From: an uncultured Rhizobiaceae group bacterium | GTDB lineage: Bacteria > Pseudomonadota > Alphaproteobacteria > Rhizobiales > Rhizobiaceae | DNA length: 7,344 bases | Direction of reading: 5' to 3' | Assembly (NCBI GenBank): GCA_937923355.1 | Contig: CALAIO010000328.1 | Coordinates: forward strand, 1-7,344 | In this document: positions 1-5,448 of the stretch, piece by piece | Layout: the number at the start of each line of letters is the position of its first letter | Position numbering within the stretch: position 1 is the first letter of the stretch | Notes under the pieces: generated by a model | What the model was told of the DNA's origin: nothing | Seen by the model: the letters and a program-made list of their open reading frames with translations, nothing else | The model's database searches: none | Translations under genes and position numbers: made by a program

Positions 1-135
1 TGCCAACACAGCAACACCATTTCGCTGCCAGCCGGATAGCAAGATGAACCAGCCTGCCATATTCTCTATGTTTGAAATGACCCGCGCTATGATGTTTCCC
101 CTAAAGTCACTTTTCGTAAAAATCGAATCAATCAA
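1..135 (-). CDS. Doubtful partial reading frame at the left edge
   Basis: A minus-strand frame is open from a TGA at 178-180 to the window edge. From a TTG at 135 it would read LIDSIFTKSDFRGNIIARV and continue with a hydrophobic stretch MAGWFILLSGW (ATG at 60). No proper Shine-Dalgarno precedes the TTG (AGGG is only 3 nt away). A plus-strand frame over the same bases (2-193, ending TAA) is equally open, so openness alone proves nothing. The strand agrees with all neighbours, which is the only point in favour. The stretch 136-250 shows nothing recognisable. Confidence 0.15.
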   Translation of the reverse strand, partial: MIDSIFTKSDFRGNIIARVISNIENMAGWFILLSGWQRNGVAVLA

Positions 136-250
136 TATCCCTGCTTTATGCTTAAACGATAGAACGGGAAATGGGAATCAAGAGTTGGAATAAAGCCTAA
201 ACGCAATTGGTAATTCTTTCATATTCATGGGCGGGCATGCGCAGAATGAT

Positions 251-706
251 CTATTTAGCAGAAGCATTGGGTTTAAACCGCTTTGGAAGCCAGCGTGAGG
301 CAGACATTGCGAGCGAAATCAAAACTATTTGGAGTATAGGCACCAGAATCATTTCGAGTGACTCTACACCACCTTCCACCACTAACGGCTCTGTCAGAAA
401 ATCTAAAATCATTGGATATGATTTTGCGCCAAAGGGTGTGTTATAAAAATAGAAATAATAGGACGCAGCAATAGATAAAATCATTGCTATGGAAATCAAT
501 TGCAATCTAAGTTTGGTAATATCGAATGAACGACACAAAATATTGGCGACGATAAACGGTGTCAGTGTGAAATAGCCTACTATGAAAAATGCTTCCGAGA
601 ACAAATAATCAAATGCTCGGAAGACCCAGTACAATGTAAAAAATCCACCTATTATGGTTAGCCACAAAGAAAATAAATAGGAGCGTTGGTTGATATAGGT
701 TTCCAT
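251..706 (-). CDS. Four-TM membrane protein of unknown function
   Basis: I do not recognise this 151-residue protein. It has four hydrophobic segments (about 9-29, 36-57, 67-88 and 117-136), short loops, and a positively charged C-terminus (RWLPKRFKPNASAK), so both ends are probably cytoplasmic. The 89-116 loop (PFGAKSYPMILDFLTEP, then VVEGG) between helices 3 and 4 would be external and is the most likely functional part. It is aromatic-rich (many Phe and Tyr). The ATG at 706 has AGAGA seven nt upstream. It is separated from the His-rich protein gene by 82 nt containing the 746-771 hairpin, and no good promoter is visible in the 40 nt left, so it may depend on read-through. The absence of Cys pairs, heme or metal motifs gives no hint of activity. 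Confidence 0.7.
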   Translation of the reverse strand: METYINQRSYLFSLWLTIIGGFFTLYWVFRAFDYLFSEAFFIVGYFTLTPFIVANILCRSFDITKLRLQLISIAMILSIAASYYFYFYNTPFGAKSYPMILDFLTEPLVVEGGVESLEMILVPILQIVLISLAMSASRWLPKRFKPNASAK

Positions 707-745
707 TTTTTTATCTCTTTTAATTTTTTGTTTGATGGAATGAGA

Positions 746-771
746 AAGCCGGTGGATACTTCCACCGGCTT
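746..771 (-). terminator. Strong hairpin after the His-rich protein gene, probable terminator
   Basis: Perfect 11-bp stem AAGCCGGTGGA / TCCACCGGCTT with a 4-nt loop, 18 nt past the stop codon of the His-rich protein gene. On the minus strand the stem ends in CTTTCTCATT, a poor U-tract; on the plus strand it is followed by ATTAGTTTGTTT. It probably ends the upstream transcript, possibly incompletely, or protects its 3' end. The next gene starts only 40 nt further. Confidence 0.6.
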
Positions 772-788
772 ATTAGTTTGTTTAAGTC

Positions 789-1451
789 TTAAGGTTGAAC
801 CCGGTAAGTCTTACAGCCATGAGCATGAATGTGTGCTTTCTTGCTGTGCTTGTGCACGTGACGGTGCTTGCGGATCTTCTTATGGCAGTGACGCGTATTT
901 GCCTGAATGTAGATGCCACGCTTGATACGCTTCTTGCCCTTTTGTGGCGGTTGTGGTCTTACAGTACAATTTCCGAAACCACATGGGTTGAGTGGATCCT
1001 GAACTACAAGGCCGCCGGGTGGAAGTTGGATGCCTGGATTTGTTGGTCTTAGGTCTGGTAAGTTCGGTAAATTTCCAGCACCAGGAACAGTAGGCAATAT
1101 CGGGTTTCTTGATACTACGCGACCACCACGGTTTTTCTTAATATCGCGATTAGTCTTAATACCTGGGCGACCCTTACCTTTGATTCTACCTTTAGAGATC
1201 TTGGTGCGGTTTAGTTTACGGCCGCCTTTAAACCTAGACTTACCACCACCTTTGAAGCTTGATTTTCCACCTTTAGCCTTGGCAACAATAATGTAGTTTT
1301 CTGTTTCAACTGTTTCCACAATATTTGCAGTTGATAGTGATGGTGCAAAACCAGCTGCTTCTGCTGTTGTGCTAGTCGCGAAGTTTCCGCCTAGTGTCAG
1401 TGCAGTAATTGTAGCTACTGCGATGCTTGTTTGTTTTAGTGTTGTAAACAT
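789..1451 (-). CDS. Secreted, highly basic Gly/Lys/Arg- and His-rich protein of unknown function
   Basis: 220 residues, no family recognised. A Sec signal peptide (MFTTLKQ, hydrophobic 8-25, likely cleavage after AEA at 30-32) points to the periplasm or outside. A short ordered-looking part (33-57) is followed by a low-complexity basic segment (58-114) with the repeat GGKSSFK/GGGKSRFK/GGRK. Next comes a Pro-rich segment (116-171) with LPNLPDLRP and Cys157 and Cys162 in PCGFGNC, then a His-rich C-terminus. Residues 188-211 contain nine His (188, 190, 196, 198, 200, 202, 207, 209, 211) flanked by Cys189 and Cys213, which suggests metal binding. Polyanion or cell-surface binding by the basic part is an inference. 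The ATG at 1451 is chosen because it begins the signal peptide and has AGAAGGA eight nt upstream; the frame is open to 1595 but without such support. Its leader is strongly structured (see regulatory entries). Confidence 0.85.
   Translation of the reverse strand: MFTTLKQTSIAVATITALTLGGNFATSTTAEAAGFAPSLSTANIVETVETENYIIVAKAKGGKSSFKGGGKSRFKGGRKLNRTKISKGRIKGKGRPGIKTNRDIKKNRGGRVVSRNPILPTVPGAGNLPNLPDLRPTNPGIQLPPGGLVVQDPLNPCGFGNCTVRPQPPQKGKKRIKRGIYIQANTRHCHKKIRKHRHVHKHSKKAHIHAHGCKTYRVQP
1215..1271 (-). repeat. Imperfect tandem repeat encoding GGKS(S/R)FK units
   Basis: Within the His-rich protein gene, residues 61-79 read GGKSSFK, GGGKSRFK, GGRK: two full copies and one partial copy of a 7-8 residue Gly/Lys unit. 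The codons differ between copies (for example AGC TTC against AGG TTT), so the repeat is kept at protein level rather than being a recent DNA duplication. Confidence 0.6.
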
Positions 1452-1459
1452 TTTCTTTT

Positions 1460-1466
1460 TCCTTCT
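1460..1466 (-). promoter_or_regulatory. Shine-Dalgarno of the His-rich protein gene
   Basis: Reads AGAAGGA on the minus strand, eight nt before the ATG at 1451. It fixes the start at 1451 rather than at the longer open frame up to 1595. Confidence 0.75.
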
Positions 1467-1471
1467 ACCCG

Positions 1472-1492
1472 AGAGACAGATTGTCTGTCTCT
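1472..1492 (-). promoter_or_regulatory. 5' leader hairpin upstream of the His-rich protein gene
   Basis: A perfect 9-bp inverted repeat, AGAGACAGA / TCTGTCTCT, with a 3-nt loop. In the transcript it lies 5 nt upstream of the Shine-Dalgarno. If the promoter at 1500-1528 is right, the RNA would begin at or beside this hairpin, which would resemble 5'-terminal stabilising stems such as that of ompA. It could also modulate ribosome access. No U-tract follows, so it is not a terminator. Confidence 0.6.
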
Positions 1493-1499
1493 TTCGACA

Positions 1500-1528
1500 A
1501 TTCAAAAGTAGAACGGGTGCGTTCACAA
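1500..1528 (-). promoter_or_regulatory. Possible promoter of the His-rich protein gene
   Basis: On the minus strand TTGTGA (1528-1523) and TTGAAT (1505-1500), each four of six to consensus, are separated by 17 bp. The start would be near 1493. A 14-bp palindrome GAACG-GGTG-CGTTC (1511-1524) occupies most of the spacer and could be an operator. The hexamers are weak, as expected for an activator-dependent promoter. Confidence 0.35.
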
Positions 1529-1530
1529 AA

Positions 1531-1548
1531 ATGTGTAATCTATCACAT
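1531..1548. promoter_or_regulatory. CRP-like palindrome ATGTG-N8-CACAT
   Basis: Perfect 5-bp arms ATGTG (1531-1535) and CACAT (1544-1548) with an 8-nt spacer match the core TGTG-N8-CACA of CRP-family sites. One half is the full TGTGA; the other has ACACA where TCACA is ideal. The centre is about 46 bp upstream of the inferred start of the His-rich protein transcript, a position from which such a factor could activate. An adenylate cyclase gene lies immediately upstream. Confidence 0.4.
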
Positions 1549-1639
1549 AAGTGTGTATTAAAGTTTATACGATTTAAAATTTGTTTAAATAACAATATCT
1601 TATGATTTATTTTTTACTTTTAAAAAAGTTTTTTCTTTT

Positions 1640-2911
1640 TTAATTTACCAATAACCAGCTTTTCACTAGCCCGATTCCCTTTAGTTTTGAGGATTTTACG
1701 GGTTCAAATTTATAATCATTTTTTAGATATCGATGTGTTTCTTCTGAAACATGTATGCGTCCAGTTTGACCACTAGACTCTAATCGTGCGGCCAGATTGA
1801 CAGTTGAAGACCAAACATCATAAGCAAATTTTGCCTTTCCAATAACGCCAGCCGTTATTGGTCCTGTTGCAATCCCGATTCTAAGATCAAATTTTTGGTT
1901 GTTTTGCTGAGATACATTTTTAGCTATTTTTAGCATAGAGATTGCCATTTTTAGCATTCTATCAGCATGATCTTCCTTTAAATCAGGAACGCCACTAACA
2001 GCCATATAAGCATCCCCAATAGTTTTGATCTTTTCAATTCTATATTCCATGCCAACAGTATCAAACTTGGAAAATAACTGATTCAGAATTGAGACAATCT
2101 CTTCGGCTTCCAACCTTTCCGACATAGAAGTGAAACCAACTATATCGGCAAAAAGAACTGTTGCCTCGTCAAATCTGTCTGCAATGGGATCGTTTGGATA
2201 TTCAATAAGCTGATCAGCAATTTGAGATGGAAGAACATTATTCAACAGTCGCGCGGATCGCGCTTCTGCATCCGCCGCTACTCGAAAAGCGTACCAGACG
2301 ACCAAGCCTAATATAATCATAATGGTAGTTGCTGAAAGAATATACATCTGCGCAATGAAAGGATCACCAGCAGCCATTTGTATTCGACCTGTTGGAAACA
2401 AGAAATGACATGAAACATGTCCAACAATACAAACGACTATCACAAAGGCAATAAGTCGTAAGTGACTTAAGCCAAAAATGACAAAAGCAATTGCAACTGC
2501 GCCTATGTAATTTAAGTGTATACCTGAATCCCTTCCAAGCTCAGAAACGAAGAAAAACAAGGCAATCGCCGTTGTTGTCGTTAAAACGATTGGACTGGCA
2601 ATAGAGCTATAACGATGCCAGTAAGGGGCAGTTGTAGTTATTACCGCGGATATAAAGTTCCCAAGGATCATCCATTTAAAGTTTATGAAATCCTGAATGG
2701 AGAAACTGATAATAAACGATAGACAAGACAGCGCTGACAAATAACCTGCCATATTTACAATCAACAAGCGCTTTTTAGTTTCGCGATCATATCCAGAAAT
2801 GCCATATCGCAATGCCCAGTCAGAACAGCGCACTAACAGGTTGCTATTTTCTGTAGAGACGTCACGATCTAAATTGAAAAGGCCTTTAGCTTTGTCTGAT
2901 TGATTGGTCAT
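1640..2911 (-). CDS. Six-TM membrane class III adenylate cyclase
   Basis: Makes cAMP from ATP at the inner membrane. In 423 residues there is a cytoplasmic N-terminus (1-48), about six hydrophobic helices (roughly 49-71, 80-97, 103-123, 133-149, 152-172 and 187-209), a short signalling helix (212-238, with LLNNVLPSQIADQL) and a catalytic domain (about 247-423). All expected catalytic residues are visible: metal-binding Asp256 (FADIVGFT) and Asp300 (IKTIGDAYM), adenine-selecting Lys296 and Asp365 (YDVW), and transition-state Asn372 and Arg376 (VNLAARLES). Lys and Asp at the purine-selecting positions mean adenylate rather than guanylate cyclase, and one homodimer would make two sites. The residue after YDVW is Ser, where Gly is common. 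Start ATG at 2911 follows no strong Shine-Dalgarno. The ligand or signal sensed by the helices is unknown. It stands alone, upstream of the His-rich protein gene. Confidence 0.93.
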   Translation of the reverse strand: MTNQSDKAKGLFNLDRDVSTENSNLLVRCSDWALRYGISGYDRETKKRLLIVNMAGYLSALSCLSFIISFSIQDFINFKWMILGNFISAVITTTAPYWHRYSSIASPIVLTTTTAIALFFFVSELGRDSGIHLNYIGAVAIAFVIFGLSHLRLIAFVIVVCIVGHVSCHFLFPTGRIQMAAGDPFIAQMYILSATTIMIILGLVVWYAFRVAADAEARSARLLNNVLPSQIADQLIEYPNDPIADRFDEATVLFADIVGFTSMSERLEAEEIVSILNQLFSKFDTVGMEYRIEKIKTIGDAYMAVSGVPDLKEDHADRMLKMAISMLKIAKNVSQQNNQKFDLRIGIATGPITAGVIGKAKFAYDVWSSTVNLAARLESSGQTGRIHVSEETHRYLKNDYKFEPVKSSKLKGIGLVKSWLLVN

Positions 2912-2964
2912 TCAAGGACAATACTCACAAAATGCATACTTCGTAAGAGGGAAATTAAAAACCA

Positions 2965-2994
2965 ATTATATGTATAATAATGCTTATCTGTAAT
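2965..2994 (-). promoter_or_regulatory. Possible promoter of the adenylate cyclase gene
   Basis: On the minus strand a perfect TATAAT (2970-2965) follows ATTACA (2994-2989; four of six to TTGACA) at 18 bp. The start would fall near 2958, giving a leader of about 47 nt before the ATG at 2911. The region is AT-rich, so chance -10 matches are expected. Confidence 0.4.
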
Positions 2995-3099
2995 ATTCAA
3001 ATAAAATGAAAGAACCACCGCAATCAAAATCGCTCCCTTTGGAAGCTAATTGAAATTGCCGACTAGCGTTGATGACTGCTTTGCTCTGAAAAAGTTCTT

Positions 3100-3711
3100 T
3101 TAATTCTCTGTCAAACCAGGTGTTGGCAAAACCAAATCAGGAGCCTGCTCAATAATTTGGGTAACAAAATGATTAGAACCTGGCATTATCGTATTAGTGG
3201 TAGATTTTAACATGTTGCCAGTTTCCTTATCCATCCAAAACTTGATAGTTGTCTTAAATGGTGCTTCTGGCGTTACATCAAGGTCAGCTTGTACGGTGTA
3301 AGCATCTTTACCGTCGTAAACCTCAGTGCCGCATTCTTCATTACCAATTTTTGCCAATCCAGTTGTTTTTGCAGCAAGAGCTGCCTCGTCTAACTCCTTG
3401 GCCGGTAGATCACGCACTTTATTCCATGATGTACCTTTGTCATTAGAGATAAACATCTGCTGGTTATAAATTAGCGACCATGGCGCTACAGGGACAAGTG
3501 CTTGAGAAAGAATGTGGTCATCACCAATTGAGAATATATTGAACTTCTGTTCATTTTCTCCATTAATGGTTGCTGTATTATAAGACCTAAAAGATTTTTG
3601 TGATTTCTCGTCAGGGGCAAATATTTTAATAAATTGTTCGCGACACGTTTCAGCATGAGCTGGTTGGATGATGTTGGAAAACAAAGCTAATACTAATAGA
3701 GTTTTTTTCAT
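3100..3711 (-). CDS. Secreted protein of unknown function, possibly LolA-like fold
   Basis: I do not recognise this 203-residue protein. It starts with a clear Sec signal peptide: MKK, a hydrophobic core LLVLALFSNII, and a signal peptidase I site AHA|E after residue 20, so the mature protein of about 183 residues should be periplasmic or secreted. The mature part has two cysteines (Cys23 and Cys127) that could form a disulfide, and beta-rich repeating patterns ending in FWMDKETGNMLKSTTN (158-173). Such a strand-turn-strand with a conserved Trp and Asp-x-x-Thr-Gly is common in LolA/LppX-type lipid-binding folds; that is an inference from texture, not a domain hit. The ATG at 3711 is preferred over an in-frame TTG at 3729 because it places Lys-Lys at the N-terminus and has GAGGG upstream (spacing about 11 nt). 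It stands alone behind its own promoter. Confidence 0.8.
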   Translation of the reverse strand: MKKTLLVLALFSNIIQPAHAETCREQFIKIFAPDEKSQKSFRSYNTATINGENEQKFNIFSIGDDHILSQALVPVAPWSLIYNQQMFISNDKGTSWNKVRDLPAKELDEAALAAKTTGLAKIGNEECGTEVYDGKDAYTVQADLDVTPEAPFKTTIKFWMDKETGNMLKSTTNTIMPGSNHFVTQIIEQAPDLVLPTPGLTEN

Positions 3712-3747
3712 AAAGATGCCGACCCTCAAATACTTAATTTATAGGGT

Positions 3748-3775
3748 ATTATAAGCAGAAAAATTTTAATGTCAG
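3748..3775 (-). promoter_or_regulatory. sigma70-like promoter of the secreted-protein gene
   Basis: Read on the minus strand, CTGACA (3775-3770; five of six to TTGACA) and TATAAT (3753-3748; perfect) are separated by 16 bp. Transcription would start near 3741, about 30 nt upstream of the ATG at 3711. This is the best promoter match in the window. Confidence 0.65.
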
Positions 3776-3816
3776 CTAAGTTCGCAACGCACTGTTCATT
3801 TGAATTATGACAGACT

Positions 3817-3834
3817 GAACTAACCGGACAGTTC
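3817..3834. repeat. Inverted repeat GAACT-N8-AGTTC, candidate operator
   Basis: Perfect 5-bp arms GAACT (3817-3821) and AGTTC (3830-3834) flank AACCGGAC, in the intergenic region between corC and the secreted-protein gene. The spacing and bases resemble TetR-type operators, but it lies about 45 bp upstream of the -35 of the promoter at 3748-3775 and no regulator gene is in the window. No U-tract follows on either strand, so it does not look like a terminator. Confidence 0.35.
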
Positions 3835-3904
3835 GGAATAGGGTATCTACAGTTAGGTGAGTGCTGATCTTGATTAATTATCAAGCGCCCATAAAATCCA
3901 GACT

Positions 3905-4948
3905 CTAAGATCTTTTTGTGCGGCGTCTTCCGGAGCGGACCAGTTCTACGCGCTTGATTCTGCGGGGGTCGGCTTCCATGACGCGGAACTCGAAGCCGTT
4001 GTTGCTGATGACTTCGCCGCGCACGGGAACGCGGCCTGTAATGTCAAAGATAAGCCCGCCGATTGTATCGACGTCATCTTCATGTTCACCAAAAGCAAAT
4101 TCATCGCCCAGATGTTCCCGGATATCATCAAGCTCGGCCTTGGCGTCACAGATAAAGGTTCCATCGCCTTTGTCTTGAATTAAAATATCATCGCCGTCGT
4201 GCTCGTCTTCAATTTCACCGACAATTTCTTCAACGATATCTTCAAGCGTCACCAAACCATCTGTACCACCGTATTCATCAATCACGAGGGCAATTTGCAT
4301 GCGCTCTGCCTGCATTCTGGCCATCAGTTCGCGCGCACCCATAGAAGGCGGGACAAACATAACCTCACGCACCAGCTTAAGTGCCGAGATCGGCTTTGAC
4401 AGGCTAACCTTCTTGAAATCAAGATTGGCTGGCAGTTTTGAACGTCTTTTGGAGGCTTCTGCCTTTGTGAGCGAGGATGTTTTGGTGATGTGAGCCACCA
4501 AGTCACGAATATGCACCATACCTTTTGGGTCATCCATGGTATCGCCATAAACAGGCATGCGCGAGTGACCCGACTCGTTAAACAACTTTAAAAGTTCGGC
4601 AAGGGTGATTTCTTCTGTAACCGCAATAATATCGGCTCTTGGAACCATTACATCCTGAACACGGACGTCGCGAAGACGCAAAATACTGGTAAGCATGTTA
4701 CGTTCATCAAGCGAAAACCCTTCGGCAATGCCTTGTCCTTCGGAAAGCGCGTCTTCCAGATCTTCGCGGTTTGTTGTGCCGTTTTTCCTACGGCCAAAAA
4801 TACTATAAACCCACGAGAACAAATACTCGGTTTTGCTCTTGCCACTTGCTTCTTCAACCGGAACAAGCGACTTGCCCGGTTCTAATGGATCTTCAACGCC
4901 AGATGCGACGTTGTCTTTTGCTTCAGGAATTTGAGTGTTTTCACTCAT
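3905..4948 (-). CDS. ybeX: CBS-pair protein of the CorC/HlyC/TlyC (YbeX) family
   Basis: 347 residues without a DUF21 membrane domain, so this is the soluble CorC/YbeX type. In enterobacteria it is linked to Mg2+/Co2+ efflux and ribosome metabolism; the name hemolysin TlyC is an old family label (family knowledge). A variable acidic N-terminus (1-80) precedes CBS 1 (about 96-155, starting VQDVMVPRADI), a linker rich in Lys, Ser and Leu (155-190), and CBS 2 (about 190-249, with LVIDEYGGTDGLVTLEDIVE at 221-240). The CorC_HlyC C-terminal domain (about 258-337) contains DVDTIGGLIFDITGRVPVRGE and ends ADPRRIKRVEL, followed by a basic tail RSGRRRTKRS. Start is the ATG in TGATG, overlapping the ybeY stop by one base. 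It is the last gene of the operon; lnt, the usual next gene in many relatives, does not follow. Confidence 0.94.
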   Translation of the reverse strand: MSENTQIPEAKDNVASGVEDPLEPGKSLVPVEEASGKSKTEYLFSWVYSIFGRRKNGTTNREDLEDALSEGQGIAEGFSLDERNMLTSILRLRDVRVQDVMVPRADIIAVTEEITLAELLKLFNESGHSRMPVYGDTMDDPKGMVHIRDLVAHITKTSSLTKAEASKRRSKLPANLDFKKVSLSKPISALKLVREVMFVPPSMGARELMARMQAERMQIALVIDEYGGTDGLVTLEDIVEEIVGEIEDEHDGDDILIQDKGDGTFICDAKAELDDIREHLGDEFAFGEHEDDVDTIGGLIFDITGRVPVRGEVISNNGFEFRVMEADPRRIKRVELVRSGRRRTKRS

Positions 4949-5448
4949 CAGAATGTTTCATCTTCATAAGGGTTGGCATCGTAGGGGTCTTCAATGCCAA
5001 GTTCATTTAAAATTTTCGTTTCAAGGCTTTCCATTTGGTCTGCCTCTTTGTCGGTTTCATGGTCATACCCGAAAAGATGTAAAAAACCGTGAACAACCAG
5101 ATGACTTAAATGGTCTTCGAAAGTCTTGTTTTCAAGAGTTGCTTCACGCTGCGTTGTTTCAAGCGAGATAACAATATCCCCCAACATCATGCCAGCTGCT
5201 TCTCCAACCGCTATATCCTCACCCGGGAAAGATAGCACATTGGTGGGTTTGTCCATCTCACGCCACTGATGATTGAGCGATTGAAGTGTCTTATCGCCAG
5301 CCAGAACAAGGCTTAGTTCGGCTCCTTGCGGAAATTTCAAACCAGCGATTTCAATCGCTTCAGAAAGTATGTTTACAACTCTGGCCAAAAAGGCGGTTTC
5401 ATCAATTGAAACCCCGTCCTGCAAAGATAAATCAATCGTTGGTATCAT
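4948..5448 (-). CDS. ybeY: Endoribonuclease YbeY (16S rRNA maturation factor)
   Basis: YbeY is a single-strand endoribonuclease needed for 16S rRNA 3'-end maturation and ribosome quality control, using a zinc held by three histidines (family knowledge). The protein has 166 residues, a normal length. The signature H-x3-H-x5-H is intact: His120, His124 and His130 in HGFLHLFGYDH. Upstream are LNHQWREMDKPTNVLSFP (58-75) and GDIVIS (90-95), both family hallmarks. The frame is open upstream to 5577, but that extension is antisense-free phoH coding sequence with no family similarity; the ATG at 5448 gives the typical N-terminus MIPTIDLSLQ. The start lies inside phoH (17-nt overlap) behind a purine tract AAAAAAGAAAAAG rather than a clear Shine-Dalgarno, suggesting translational coupling. 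The stop TGA shares a base with the corC ATG (TGATG). Confidence 0.96.
   Translation of the reverse strand: MIPTIDLSLQDGVSIDETAFLARVVNILSEAIEIAGLKFPQGAELSLVLAGDKTLQSLNHQWREMDKPTNVLSFPGEDIAVGEAAGMMLGDIVISLETTQREATLENKTFEDHLSHLVVHGFLHLFGYDHETDKEADQMESLETKILNELGIEDPYDANPYEDETF

Noticed and set aside
1030..1296. Plus-strand open frame, 88 codons, Pro/Leu-rich
   Set aside because: It is the antisense of the Gly/Lys/Arg- and Pro-rich codons of the His-rich protein gene and has no ribosome binding site.
1511..1524. GAACG-GGTG-CGTTC as a LexA box
   Set aside because: Alphaproteobacterial LexA boxes are direct GTTC-N7-GTTC repeats; this is an inverted repeat with N6 between GAAC and GTTC, so it is kept only as an unspecified palindrome.
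1605..1640. A/T-rich inverted repeat AAAAAAC...TTTTTT after the cyclase stop as a terminator
   Set aside because: The pairing is only A-T within homopolymer runs and has no GC stem, so it gives no real support for intrinsic termination.
3007..3054. Plus-strand 15-codon frame MKEPPQSKSLPLEAN
   Set aside because: No Shine-Dalgarno, opposite strand to all neighbours, and too short to support without conservation data.
3869..3885. CTTGAT-N5-ATCAAG palindrome, resembling an FNR/FixK box or a terminator after corC
   Set aside because: FNR/FixK boxes are TTGAT-N4-ATCAA; the spacer here is 5. As a terminator the stem is only 6 bp, AT-rich and lacks a U-tract.
5395..5413. Seven-bp hairpin GGTTTCA/TGAAACC in ybeY as a stimulator of frameshifting
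   Set aside because: It lies about 45 nt beyond the slippery heptamer, far outside the usual 5-9 nt spacing.
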